Notes under the pieces: generated by a model | Seen by the model: the letters and a program-made list of their open reading frames with translations, nothing else | Told to the model about the DNA's origin: nothing | The model's database searches: none | Part shown: positions 9,144-18,463 of the stretch, piece by piece | Numbering within the stretch: the first letter of the stretch is position 1 | Layout of the letters: every line of letters starts with the position of its first letter | Program-made: the position numbers and the translations under genes | Source of the DNA: Arsenophonus nilaparvatae | GTDB taxonomy: Bacteria > Pseudomonadota > Gammaproteobacteria > Enterobacterales > Enterobacteriaceae | NCBI RefSeq assembly: GCF_000757905.1 | Contig: NZ_JRLH01000005.1 | Strand: one strand, 5' to 3' | DNA: 64,000 nucleotides

Positions 9144-10522
9144 TCCCTATTTCATTGAAGCAATTGGCTACTGTAACCCAAGGTGCTTTACAGCAAATAA
9201 ATGATCAGCAGGCAGCGAGTTTATGGCTGGATACGGTAACAACCAATACCCGCCAGCAACCCGTTAATGGTTTATTTATTGCTTTAAAGGGTGAACATTT
9301 TGATGGTCACCATTTTGCTAAAGAGGCTATTGCAGCTGGTGCTACGGCATTATTAGTTGAGCGACCGTTAACTATTCACTGTCCACAAGTTATTGTTAAA
9401 GATGCGCGTTTAGCTATGGGGAAGTTAGCCGCTTGGGTTCGATCACAAAGCAAAGCTAAGGTTATAGGGCTGACGGGCTCTTCTGGCAAAACTTCGGTTA
9501 AAGAGATGGTGGCCGCCATTCTATCACAATGTGGTACAACACTTTTTACTGCAGGTAATTTCAATAATGATATTGGTGTGCCGTTAACGTTATTTCGATT
9601 GACGGCAGAGCACCAGTATGCAGTGATTGAAATGGGAGCCAATCATATCGGTGAAATTGCCTATACCACTAATATGGTTAGACCGGATAGTGTATTGGTT
9701 AATAATTTATTTGCTGCTCATCTTGAAGGTTTTGGTTCATTAGCGGGTGTTGCTAAGGCAAAGGGAGAGATTTTTCAGGGATTAGCGGAAACAGGAACGG
9801 CAGTTATTAATTTAGCTAGCCATGATTGGAAAAATTGGCAATCTTATTTTAAACAACAACAAACCATTTGGCGTTTTTCTATAGAGAAACAGCAACAGGC
9901 TGATTTTTATGCGGAAAATATTACCACGAAATCAATAGGTAGCGAATTTGAGTTGCATACACCAATCGGTATTGTCTCAATATTATTACCCTTAGCCGGT
10001 AAACATAATGTTGCTAATGCATTAGCGGCTAGTGCTTTAGCTATGTCTGTTGGTGCGACGCTTGAGCAAATAAGGCTTGGATTGGCAGCTGTTCAGCCGG
10101 TATCAGGTCGTTTATACCCAATTCATTTAGCGCCCGGTAAACTTATTTTAGATGACACCTACAATGCCAATACCGGCTCTATGATTGCTGCTGCTGATGT
10201 TTTATCTCAAATGCCTGGATACCGTATTTTGGTGGTCGGTGATATGGGTGAATTAGGCGATCAGACCGAAAAATGGCACCAAGCAGTCGGCTTGGCGACT
10301 CAGCAAATGAAGCTTGACCGAGTGTTAAGTATTGGTCAACAAAGTATCGTTATTAGTCAACAGAGTGGTTGCGGTGAGCATTTTGCTTCTAAAAAAGAGT
10401 TAATTGCAAAACTGATCCCATTAATAAAAGAACACGAAACGGTATCAGTTTTAGTTAAAGGTTCGCGCAGTACAGCAATGGAAGAAGTTGTACACGCCTT
10501 ACAGGAGTGCTTTTTATGTTAG
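9140..10522 (+). CDS. murF: UDP-MurNAc-pentapeptide synthetase MurF
   Basis: Adds D-Ala-D-Ala to the UDP-MurNAc-tripeptide. It is a 460-aa Mur ligase with ATP loop IGLTGSSGKTSVKEM, then GNFNNDIGVPLTL, EMGANHIGEI and DDTYNANTGSM. Length is close to E. coli (452). The start overlaps the murE stop (ATGA), and the end overlaps the mraY start. Confidence 0.97.
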   Translation: MIPISLKQLATVTQGALQQINDQQAASLWLDTVTTNTRQQPVNGLFIALKGEHFDGHHFAKEAIAAGATALLVERPLTIHCPQVIVKDARLAMGKLAAWVRSQSKAKVIGLTGSSGKTSVKEMVAAILSQCGTTLFTAGNFNNDIGVPLTLFRLTAEHQYAVIEMGANHIGEIAYTTNMVRPDSVLVNNLFAAHLEGFGSLAGVAKAKGEIFQGLAETGTAVINLASHDWKNWQSYFKQQQTIWRFSIEKQQQADFYAENITTKSIGSEFELHTPIGIVSILLPLAGKHNVANALAASALAMSVGATLEQIRLGLAAVQPVSGRLYPIHLAPGKLILDDTYNANTGSMIAAADVLSQMPGYRILVVGDMGELGDQTEKWHQAVGLATQQMKLDRVLSIGQQSIVISQQSGCGEHFASKKELIAKLIPLIKEHETVSVLVKGSRSTAMEEVVHALQECFLC

Positions 10523-11598
10523 TCTGGTTAGCCGAATATTTAGTTAAATATTTTTCTGGCTTTAATCTTTTCTCCTATTTGACATTTCGGGCTATTACCA
10601 GTTTGTTAACGGCTTTGGTGATTGCGCTATGGATGGGGCCCCATTTGATTTCCTATTTGCAAAAATTACAAATAGGTCAAATTGTGCGTGATGAAGGTCC
10701 CGAATCGCATTTTTGCAAACGTGGCACACCTACCATGGGCGGTGTGTTGATTTTATCTTCTATTGTGATTTCAGTCATGCTATGGGCGCGGTTAAATAAT
10801 CCATATGTTTGGTGCGTATTAGCCGTTTTATTGGGATATGGTGTTATTGGCTTTATTGATGATTATCGTAAAGTGGTACGTAAAAACTCTAGAGGGTTGA
10901 TTGCTCGGTGGAAATATTTCTGGCAATCCGTATTGGCTTTGGGAATAGCATTTGCTCTATATAGCACAGGTAAAGATACGGCAGTCACTCAATTGGTTGT
11001 ACCATTTTTTAAAGATGTCATGCCACAACTTGGTCTGTTTTATATTTTACTGACTTATTTTGTCATTGTTGGCACAAGTAATGCAGTTAATTTAACTGAT
11101 GGACTAGATGGTTTAGCGATTATGCCAACCGTTTTTATTTCGGCAGGTTTTGCATTAGTGGCTTGGGCAACGGGTAATTTCAACTTTGCCAACTATTTAA
11201 AAATTCCTTATATCAGCCACGCAGGTGAATTAGTCGTGGTTTGTACGGCAATTGTTGGTGCCGGTTTGGGATTTTTATGGTTTAACACCTATCCTGCGCA
11301 AGTTTTCATGGGCGATGTTGGCTCATTGGCATTAGGCGGTGCATTGGGAACGATTGCAGTTTTATTACGGCAAGAATTTTTATTACTGATTATGGGTGGT
11401 GTGTTTGTTGTTGAAACCTTATCGGTAATTTTACAAGTTGGATCATTTAAACTGCGTGGTCAACGCATTTTTCGGATGGCGCCGATCCACCATCATTACG
11501 AATTAAAAGGATGGCCTGAACCTCGAGTCATTGTGCGTTTTTGGATAATCTCATTAATGCTGGTATTGATTGGATTGGTAACATTAAAGGTACGTTAA
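10516..11598 (+). CDS. mraY: phospho-MurNAc-pentapeptide transferase MraY
   Basis: Integral membrane enzyme that makes lipid I from undecaprenyl phosphate. About ten hydrophobic segments; motifs include DEGPESHF, GTPTMGG, GFIDDYRK, NAVNLTDGLDGLA (catalytic Asp cluster) and APIHHHYE. The ATG at 10516 gives MLVWLAEYLVKY and 360 aa, exactly the E. coli length; an upstream GTG at 10507 would add three residues. The start lies inside the murF end, so translation is probably coupled. Confidence 0.97.
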   Translation: MLVWLAEYLVKYFSGFNLFSYLTFRAITSLLTALVIALWMGPHLISYLQKLQIGQIVRDEGPESHFCKRGTPTMGGVLILSSIVISVMLWARLNNPYVWCVLAVLLGYGVIGFIDDYRKVVRKNSRGLIARWKYFWQSVLALGIAFALYSTGKDTAVTQLVVPFFKDVMPQLGLFYILLTYFVIVGTSNAVNLTDGLDGLAIMPTVFISAGFALVAWATGNFNFANYLKIPYISHAGELVVVCTAIVGAGLGFLWFNTYPAQVFMGDVGSLALGGALGTIAVLLRQEFLLLIMGGVFVVETLSVILQVGSFKLRGQRIFRMAPIHHHYELKGWPEPRVIVRFWIISLMLVLIGLVTLKVR

Positions 11599-11600
11599 TA

Positions 11601-12914
11601 ATGGCTAATTATCAGGGCAAAAAAGTTGTCATCATCGGGTTAGGCCAGACAGGTCTATCTTGTATCGACTTTTTTCTCTCTCGCCAGGTTGTGCCACGCG
11701 TAATTGATACCAGAATAACACCGCCAGGTAAGGATAAATTGCCGGCGGAAGTCGTCTGTCACTGTGGTAGTTGGAATAGTGAATGGTTGATGGCGGCTGA
11801 TTTGATCGTTACAAGCCCCGGTATTTCGCTTGCTACTCCAGAATTAAAAGAAGCCGCAGATAAAGGTATCGAAATTATTGGTGATATTGAACTTTTTTGT
11901 CGTGAAATAGATAAACCGATAGTTGCTATCACCGGTTCTAATGGTAAGAGTACGGTTACAGCATTAGTTGGTGAAATGGCAAAAGCAGCTAATTGGCAAG
12001 TGGCAGTTGGTGGCAATATTGGAACGCCGGTGCTGACATTATTAGCAAAAGATTATGATTTGTATGTATTAGAGCTTTCTAGTTTTCAGCTTGAAACAAC
12101 ATCAAGTTTAAAGGCTGCGGTAGCAACCATATTAAATGTGACAGAAGATCATATGGATCGGTATCCGACAGGTGTTGAACAGTACCGCGCGGCTAAGTTA
12201 CGAATTTATGCTGGCGCTAAAGTTTGTATTATTAATGAACAAGAACCACAAACTTGGCCACTATTGGGCCGTGATGCACGTTGTATCAGTTTTGGCATTA
12301 ATAGTGGGGATTATCAATTAAATACACGTTGCCAAGAACTACAAATAAAAGGGCAACCAATTATTGATACCGCTAAAATACGGTTAGTTGGGCAGCATAA
12401 CTATCTTAATGGCGCGGCTGCCCTGGCTTTAGCGGATGCGGTGAAGATTCCAAGAAAAGCAAGTTTAACGGCATTAACTCAATATGCAGGCTTGCCTCAT
12501 CGTTGCCAATTAGTTCATCAGAATCAAGGTATTCAATGGGTTAATGATTCTAAAGCAACGAATGTTGGCAGCACAGAAGCCGCTTTAAAAGGTTTACAAG
12601 TAGCTGGAACGCTTTATTTATTATTGGGTGGGGAGGGAAAGTCAGCAGATTTTTCACCTTTAAAACCCTATATCTCAGCAAAAAACATTAAATTGTGCTG
12701 TTTTGGCCGTGATGGTTATCAATTGGCACAATTAAAACCGAATAGTTTGTTACTAGATACAATGGAGCAATGTCTGCGCGCCATCGCACCAGAATTGAAA
12801 GCCGGTGATATGGTACTTCTTTCGCCTGCTTGTGCTAGCTTCGACCAATTTCGTAACTTTGAACAACGGGGTGATAGATTTAGCCAATTAGCAAAGGAGT
12901 TAGGTCAAGAATGA
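11601..12914 (+). CDS. murD: UDP-MurNAc-L-alanine:D-glutamate ligase MurD
   Basis: Adds D-Glu to UDP-MurNAc-L-Ala. It is a 437-aa Mur ligase starting MANYQGKKVVIIGLGQTGLS, with ATP loop ITGSNGKSTVTAL and WVNDSKATNVGST. The ATG at 11601 follows the mraY stop by two bases; a longer in-frame reading into mraY is rejected because it adds non-family residues. Length matches E. coli (438). It overlaps ftsW by four bases. Confidence 0.97.
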   Translation: MANYQGKKVVIIGLGQTGLSCIDFFLSRQVVPRVIDTRITPPGKDKLPAEVVCHCGSWNSEWLMAADLIVTSPGISLATPELKEAADKGIEIIGDIELFCREIDKPIVAITGSNGKSTVTALVGEMAKAANWQVAVGGNIGTPVLTLLAKDYDLYVLELSSFQLETTSSLKAAVATILNVTEDHMDRYPTGVEQYRAAKLRIYAGAKVCIINEQEPQTWPLLGRDARCISFGINSGDYQLNTRCQELQIKGQPIIDTAKIRLVGQHNYLNGAAALALADAVKIPRKASLTALTQYAGLPHRCQLVHQNQGIQWVNDSKATNVGSTEAALKGLQVAGTLYLLLGGEGKSADFSPLKPYISAKNIKLCCFGRDGYQLAQLKPNSLLLDTMEQCLRAIAPELKAGDMVLLSPACASFDQFRNFEQRGDRFSQLAKELGQE

Positions 12915-14101
12915 TATTTAACTTCAAACGACTAGCAAATTGGGCTAACGGTGAGCCGGATAACGATGTTCTGGATACGATCCTTTATGATCGTACTTTG
13001 GTTTGGCTTACATTAGGTCTGGCTATAATTGGTTTTATTATGGTGACATCAGCATCGATGCCAGTTGGGCAGCGTTTAACGCAAGATCCTTTTTTCTTTG
13101 CTAAACGCGATGTTATCTATCTTATTTTATCATTTGGTTTAGCTTTATTAGTCTTAAATATTCCAATGGTGTGGTGGGAAAAATATAATTTTTTATTATT
13201 GATAACCTCCCTAATATTGTTATTAGTGGTATTGGTTGCCGGAAGCTCAGTTAATGGAGCTTCTCGTTGGATTAATACCGGTATTGTCCGTATACAGCCG
13301 GCTGAGATCGCAAAATTAGCCTTATTTTGCTATGTATCGAGTTATTTAGTCAGAAAAACCGATGAGGTGCGAACGCGGTTTTTGGGCTTTATCAAACCGA
13401 TGTGCATTTTAATATTAATGGCTATTTTACTGCTATTACAACCTGATTTAGGTACAGTAATTGTGCTGGTTGTGACAACTTTAGCACTGCTATTCCTGGC
13501 AGGTGCTAGATTAGCACCGTTTATTATCGGTATTGTTATTTGTGCGGTAGGTGTTATTGGCTTGATCTATTTTGAGCCTTATCGTTTGCGTCGAATAACC
13601 TCTTTTCTCAATCCATGGGCGGATCCTTTTGGCAGTGGCTATCAATTAACACAATCTTTGATGGCGTTTGGGCGTGGTGAATTATGGGGCCAAGGTTTAG
13701 GTAATTCTATCCAAAAATTAGAATATTTGCCTGAAGCACATACTGATTTTATTTTCTCAGTTTTAGCGGAAGAACTTGGTTATATCGGTGTTGTGTTAGT
13801 GCTTGTAATGTTATTTTTCGTTGCTTTTCGCAGCATGATGATTGGCAAGCGGGCATTAGATGCAAAGCAACATTTTTCCGGTTATCTAGCCTGTTCAATC
13901 GGTATCTGGTTTACTTTCCAAGCGTTGGTTAATGTTGGCGCTGCAGCCGGAATGTTACCAACTAAAGGATTGACACTACCGTTAATTAGCTATGGCGGCT
14001 CTAGCTTATTAATTATGTTTATTGCCATTGCTATCTTGTTACGTATCGATTTTGAAACACGCCTTAAGAGAGCACAAGCATTTGTAAGGAGAACGAAATG
14101 A
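12911..14101 (+). CDS. ftsW: septal peptidoglycan polymerase FtsW
   Basis: SEDS-family membrane glycosyltransferase that works with FtsI at the septum. It is 396 aa with about ten membrane segments. SEDS motifs are GSSVNGASRWI, RIQPAEIAKLALF (near the catalytic Asp/Glu region), LLQPDLGTVIV, LPEAHTDFIFSVLAEELG and LPLISYGGSSLL. It is slightly shorter than E. coli (414), mainly at the N-terminus. Starts and stops overlap with murD and murG by four bases each. Confidence 0.97.
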   Translation: MIFNFKRLANWANGEPDNDVLDTILYDRTLVWLTLGLAIIGFIMVTSASMPVGQRLTQDPFFFAKRDVIYLILSFGLALLVLNIPMVWWEKYNFLLLITSLILLLVVLVAGSSVNGASRWINTGIVRIQPAEIAKLALFCYVSSYLVRKTDEVRTRFLGFIKPMCILILMAILLLLQPDLGTVIVLVVTTLALLFLAGARLAPFIIGIVICAVGVIGLIYFEPYRLRRITSFLNPWADPFGSGYQLTQSLMAFGRGELWGQGLGNSIQKLEYLPEAHTDFIFSVLAEELGYIGVVLVLVMLFFVAFRSMMIGKRALDAKQHFSGYLACSIGIWFTFQALVNVGAAAGMLPTKGLTLPLISYGGSSLLIMFIAIAILLRIDFETRLKRAQAFVRRTK

Positions 14102-15165
14102 GCCAACCAAAACGCCTCCTGGTGATGGCAGGCGGTACTGGAGGACATGTTTTTCCCGGACTGGCAGTGGCTAATTATTTAAAGCTACAAGGTTGGGATG
14201 TTCGTTGGTTAGGAACTGCTGACCGGATGGAGGCAGATTTAGTTCCTAAGCATGGCATTGAGATTGAATTTATAAACATTTCTGGTTTACGTGGTAAAGG
14301 TATCAAAGCATTGCTGGTAGCTCCGTTTAAAATTATTAAAGCAATAAAGCAGGCAAAAGTGATTATGCAGCGTTATCAACCTGATGTCGTATTAGGCATG
14401 GGAGGATATGTTTCTGGCCCGGGCGGTATTGCTGCCTGGTTATCTAATATTCCAATTGTACTGCATGAACAAAATGGGGTAGCAGGTTTAACTAATCGGT
14501 GGTTAGCTAAAATTGCTAAGCGTGTTTTACAAGCATTTCCAAGTGCATTCCCTAATGCTACGGTAGTCGGAAACCCAGTTCGGGAGACGGTATTAGCCTT
14601 ACCTGAACCCGAAGAACGTTTAATTGATCGTGATGGCGCTATTCGAATTTTAGTGATAGGGGGTAGTCAAGGGGCAAGAATTTTAAACCAAACATTACCC
14701 GAAGTAGCCGCTCAACTAGATGGAAAGGTGACTATTTGGCATCAAGCGGGCAAAGGTGCTCAGCAAATGACGGAAACTTTATATAAAAAATTATGTGGTA
14801 AATCAGATAATTATAAAGTAACTGAATTTATTGATGATATGGCTGAGGCTTATGCTTGGGCTGATATCATCATCTGTCGAGCAGGTGCTTTAACGGTAAG
14901 TGAAGTTGCTGCTGCCGGCTTACCAGCAATTTTTGTTCCTTTTCAGCATAAAGATCGGCAACAGTACTGGAATGCGTTACCGTTAGAGAAGGCTGGAGCA
15001 GCGAAAATTGTTGAGCAGCCGCAATTTTCAACGGATGCGTTGGTGAATCAATTAAATCAATGGTCGCGTCCGCAGTTATTGGATATGGCAAAAAAAGCAC
15101 GAGCGACATCGATTACTGACGCAACTAAACGTGTGGCGGCAACCTTAATTGAAGTTGCTAAATGA
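14098..15165 (+). CDS. murG: lipid II synthase MurG (N-acetylglucosaminyl transferase)
   Basis: Peripheral inner-membrane GT-B glycosyltransferase that turns lipid I into lipid II. It is 355 aa (E. coli 355). The N-terminal glycine-rich motif is AGGTGGHVFPGLAVA; further motifs are LGMGGYVSGPGGIAAW, LHEQNGVAGLTNR and IGGSQGARILN, with IICRAGALTVSEVAAAGLP in the UDP-GlcNAc site. It overlaps ftsW by four bases. Confidence 0.97.
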   Translation: MSQPKRLLVMAGGTGGHVFPGLAVANYLKLQGWDVRWLGTADRMEADLVPKHGIEIEFINISGLRGKGIKALLVAPFKIIKAIKQAKVIMQRYQPDVVLGMGGYVSGPGGIAAWLSNIPIVLHEQNGVAGLTNRWLAKIAKRVLQAFPSAFPNATVVGNPVRETVLALPEPEERLIDRDGAIRILVIGGSQGARILNQTLPEVAAQLDGKVTIWHQAGKGAQQMTETLYKKLCGKSDNYKVTEFIDDMAEAYAWADIIICRAGALTVSEVAAAGLPAIFVPFQHKDRQQYWNALPLEKAGAAKIVEQPQFSTDALVNQLNQWSRPQLLDMAKKARATSITDATKRVAATLIEVAK

Positions 15166-15223
15166 AACCGATTTTACATTGCAGAATGTTGAAATCAGCG
15201 ATAGAAATAGTGAAGAGAGTAAA

Positions 15224-16702
15224 GTGAATACACAACAATTAGCCAAATTAAGAGCAACAGTGCCTGAAATGCATCGAGTTAGGCATATCCATTTTGTTGG
15301 CATTGGTGGTGCTGGCATGGGCGGTATTGCTGAAGTATTGGCTAACGAAGGTTATGAAATTAGTGGTTCTGATTTGTTACCTAATACGGTTACTGAGCAA
15401 TTAATAGAGCTTGGCGCAAAAATTTATTTTAATCACCGACCAGAGAATGTTGCAAATGCTTGCGTTGTTGTCGTATCTACGGCAATCGCTGCCGATAATC
15501 CAGAAATTATTGCAGCACGCGAAGCTCGTATTCCGGTCATTCGACGCGCTGAAATGTTGGCTGAATTAATGCGTTTTCGTCATGGGATTGCTATCGCAGG
15601 AACCCATGGCAAAACAACGACTACCGCAATGATTGCCAGCATCTATGCGCAAGCAGGGTTAGATCCAACTTTTATCAATGGCGGATTAGTGAAAGCAGCA
15701 GGAGTTCATGCACGTCTAGGGACTAGCCGCTATTTAATTGCAGAAGCCGATGAGAGTGACGCTTCTTTCTTACATTTACAACCACTAGTTGCTGTTATAA
15801 CAAATATAGAAGCAGATCACATGGAGACTTATGATGGTGATTTTGAGAAATTAAAACAGACTTTCATTAGTTTCTTACATAATCTGCCATTTTATGGTCG
15901 AGCAATATTATGTATCGATGATCCTGTGGTGCGTTCGCTGCTACCGCAAATAGGTCGTTATATTACCACTTATGGTTTTAGTGATGACGCAGATGTGCGC
16001 ATTAAATCCTATGAACAACGAGGCAATCAAGGTTTCTTTACTGTAGCGCGAGAAAACCGAACTGATTTAGCGTTTATCTTGAATGCACCAGGTCGTCATA
16101 ATGCATTAAATGCAACTGCGGCTATTGCGGTAGCGACGGAAGAAGGAATTGATGATAGTGCTATTTTGACTGCGCTAGAAAAATTTCAAGGCACGGGTCG
16201 ACGTTTTGATTTCTTAGGTAATTTCCCTTTAGCTGAAGTTAATGGCAAAAAAGGTAGCGTTATGCTGGTGGATGATTATGGTCACCATCCAACAGAAGTT
16301 AATGCTACTATTAAAGCAGCAAAAGAAGGATGGCCAGATAAACGTATCGTGATGGTTTTTCAACCTCACAGATATACTCGCACGCGTGATTTATATGATG
16401 ATTTTGCCAATATTTTAGAGCAGGTTGATGTATTGATAATGCTAGATGTCTATCCGGCAGGAGAGGAGCCTATTCCTGGTGCAGATAGTCGCTCATTATG
16501 TCGGACAATTCGCAATCGAGGCAAATTGGATCCTATTTTTGTCGCTGAACATGAGCAAATTAGCGAAACATTAGCACAAATTATCGAAGATAATGACCTG
16601 ATACTTATACAGGGAGCTGGTAATATCGGCAAGATAGCACGTAATTTGGCTGACACAGATTTACGGCCAATGCTAACAAATGAGGGAAAGGATCATGGCT
16701 GA
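15224..16702 (+). CDS. murC: UDP-MurNAc:L-alanine ligase MurC
   Basis: Adds L-Ala to UDP-MurNAc, the first of the four Mur ligations. Motifs are HFVGIGGAGMGGIAEVL, ATP loop IAGTHGKTTTTAM, EADESDASFL and DDYGHHPTE. The GTG at 15224 gives VNTQQLAKLRATVPEM, the E. coli N-terminus, and 492 aa (E. coli 491), with a purine-rich site (GAAGAGAG) upstream. A longer frame from TTG 15149 would overlap murG and adds 25 unrelated residues. Confidence 0.96.
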   Translation: MNTQQLAKLRATVPEMHRVRHIHFVGIGGAGMGGIAEVLANEGYEISGSDLLPNTVTEQLIELGAKIYFNHRPENVANACVVVVSTAIAADNPEIIAAREARIPVIRRAEMLAELMRFRHGIAIAGTHGKTTTTAMIASIYAQAGLDPTFINGGLVKAAGVHARLGTSRYLIAEADESDASFLHLQPLVAVITNIEADHMETYDGDFEKLKQTFISFLHNLPFYGRAILCIDDPVVRSLLPQIGRYITTYGFSDDADVRIKSYEQRGNQGFFTVARENRTDLAFILNAPGRHNALNATAAIAVATEEGIDDSAILTALEKFQGTGRRFDFLGNFPLAEVNGKKGSVMLVDDYGHHPTEVNATIKAAKEGWPDKRIVMVFQPHRYTRTRDLYDDFANILEQVDVLIMLDVYPAGEEPIPGADSRSLCRTIRNRGKLDPIFVAEHEQISETLAQIIEDNDLILIQGAGNIGKIARNLADTDLRPMLTNEGKDHG

Positions 16703-17615
16703 TAAAGTTGCCGTGCTTTTAGGCGGAAATTCAGCCGAAAGAGAGGTGTCACTGCAATCTGGTGAGGCGGTAGTAAATGGTTTGCGTGATGCTGGAATAG
16801 ATGCCTATCCAGTTGATATTAAAGATTTTGCTGTCATCAAATTAAAAGAAGCTGGTTATAATAGAGTTTTTATCGCATTACATGGACGCGGTGGTGAAGA
16901 TGGCACGGTGCAAGGGGTTTTAGAATTTTTAGGTTTACCCTATACCGGTAGTGGTGTTTTAGCTTCATCACTTTCGATGGACAAGCTACGTACTAAACAG
17001 TTATGGACGGGGATAGGTTTACCGATTGCACCCTATATAGCACTGGAGAAACAACAGTTAGCAATGATGTCAGATGAAATGCTTTTTGAGTCTGTTTATC
17101 ATTTGGGCTTACCGCTTATTGTGAAGCCAAGTCTTGAAGGTTCAAGCGTTGGTATGAGTAAAGTAACCACTTTGCCTGAATTAAGAATAGCGCTCGAGTT
17201 TGCTTTTCGTTATGACAAAGATGTGCTGATTGAGAAATGGCTAAATGGGCCTGAATATACCGTGGCAATTGTAGGGGAGCAGGTACTGCCTTCGATTCGT
17301 ATTCAACCGGTAGGCGTTTTTTATGATTATGATGCCAAATATCTCTCTAATGAAACACAATATTTTTGTCCTAGTGGGTTGAAAACTGAAGAAGAACAAC
17401 AATTGAATGAATTAGCGTTAGCGGCTTATAAGGCGGTTGGTTGTACTGGTTGGGGACGCGTTGATGTCATGAGGGATAACAATGGTATTTTTTATTTATT
17501 AGAAATTAATACCTCACCGGGAATGACCGGTCATAGTTTAGTACCGATGGCTGCCAAACAAGGAGGAATGAGTTTTTCACAGTTAGCTAAAAAGATTTTG
17601 GAATTGGCTAAGTAA
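16695..17615 (+). CDS. ddlB: D-alanine--D-alanine ligase DdlB
   Basis: ATP-grasp enzyme that makes the D-Ala-D-Ala dipeptide used by MurF. It is 306 aa, the E. coli length. Motifs: LLGGNSAEREVSLQSG, FIALHGRGGEDG, LPLIVKPSLEGSSVGM and LLEINTSPGMTGHSLVP. The ATG at 16695 (MADKVAVLLGG) follows GGAAAGG; the in-frame start at 16680 is five codons upstream inside murC and is less likely. ftsQ starts one base after its stop. Confidence 0.97.
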   Translation: MADKVAVLLGGNSAEREVSLQSGEAVVNGLRDAGIDAYPVDIKDFAVIKLKEAGYNRVFIALHGRGGEDGTVQGVLEFLGLPYTGSGVLASSLSMDKLRTKQLWTGIGLPIAPYIALEKQQLAMMSDEMLFESVYHLGLPLIVKPSLEGSSVGMSKVTTLPELRIALEFAFRYDKDVLIEKWLNGPEYTVAIVGEQVLPSIRIQPVGVFYDYDAKYLSNETQYFCPSGLKTEEEQQLNELALAAYKAVGCTGWGRVDVMRDNNGIFYLLEINTSPGMTGHSLVPMAAKQGGMSFSQLAKKILELAK

Positions 17616-17616
17616 T

Positions 17617-18414
17617 ATGCCGCAGGCATCATTGAACGTTCATAATAAAGAACCTAAAGAGCGTCACAACGATGGCGGCCGAAGTAATGGTTCTTATTTG
17701 GCAGGCATTATCTTCTTCTTGATAGTATTGGGTACTATTATATGGAGTGGGTGGATGGTATTAAATTGGATGAAAGACGTTAATCGATTGCCTATTTCCA
17801 AGCTGGTGATCACTGGAGAACGCCTTTACACCCGTGATGATAATGTTAGAAAAGCAATATTGGCACTAGGTATGCCGGGTACATTTATGACTATTGATGT
17901 GAATGCGATCCAGAATCAAATAAAAACCATGCCATGGATAAGGCAAGTTACGGTACGTAAACAATGGCCGGATGAACTAAAAATTCATTTAGTGGAATAT
18001 AAGCCTTATGCCAAATGGAATGATACCTTTTTTATTAATTCAGAAGGTTCTGTTTTTAGCTTACCAGCGTTACTAAATGTTAAAGGTAATTTCCTAATGC
18101 TATATGGTCCACAAGGCAGCCAGCAAGAAGTATTAGAGATGTATCGTGTTATGCAACAGCAACTAGCGCCACATAATTTTAGCATTAAGTCAGTATCAAT
18201 GACTGCACGACGCGCGTGGCAATTAGTTTTAGCGAATGATATTCGATTAAATATCGGTAAACAGGATATTAAAGAAAGATTAAACCGTTTTGTTGAGCTT
18301 TATCCACTATTAAAACAAGTGACAGATAAACGTCTTAGATATATAGATTTGCGATATGGTAGCGGTGCTGCGGTAGGTTGGTTACCACTTTTAGCCGAAC
18401 CTGTTACACACTGA
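17617..18414 (+). CDS. ftsQ: cell division protein FtsQ
   Basis: A 265-aa bitopic protein that recruits FtsL and FtsB to the septum. There is a cytoplasmic tail of about 27 residues, a membrane segment (LAGIIFFLIVLGTIIWSGW), a POTRA domain starting near LPISKLVITGE and a conserved beta domain ending LRYGSGAAVGW. The C-terminal Gln-rich tail of E. coli FtsQ (276 aa) is mostly absent. It lies directly after ddlB and 49 bases before ftsA. Confidence 0.96.
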   Translation: MPQASLNVHNKEPKERHNDGGRSNGSYLAGIIFFLIVLGTIIWSGWMVLNWMKDVNRLPISKLVITGERLYTRDDNVRKAILALGMPGTFMTIDVNAIQNQIKTMPWIRQVTVRKQWPDELKIHLVEYKPYAKWNDTFFINSEGSVFSLPALLNVKGNFLMLYGPQGSQQEVLEMYRVMQQQLAPHNFSIKSVSMTARRAWQLVLANDIRLNIGKQDIKERLNRFVELYPLLKQVTDKRLRYIDLRYGSGAAVGWLPLLAEPVTH

Positions 18415-18463
18415 ATTGAAATAGTTTGAGACTGCTGATTGATCAGATACAGGCAAATTAACG

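Noticed and set aside
15149..15223. N-terminal extension of MurC from TTG 15149
   Set aside because: It overlaps murG and lacks a ribosome site; the GTG at 15224 gives the conserved MurC N-terminus.
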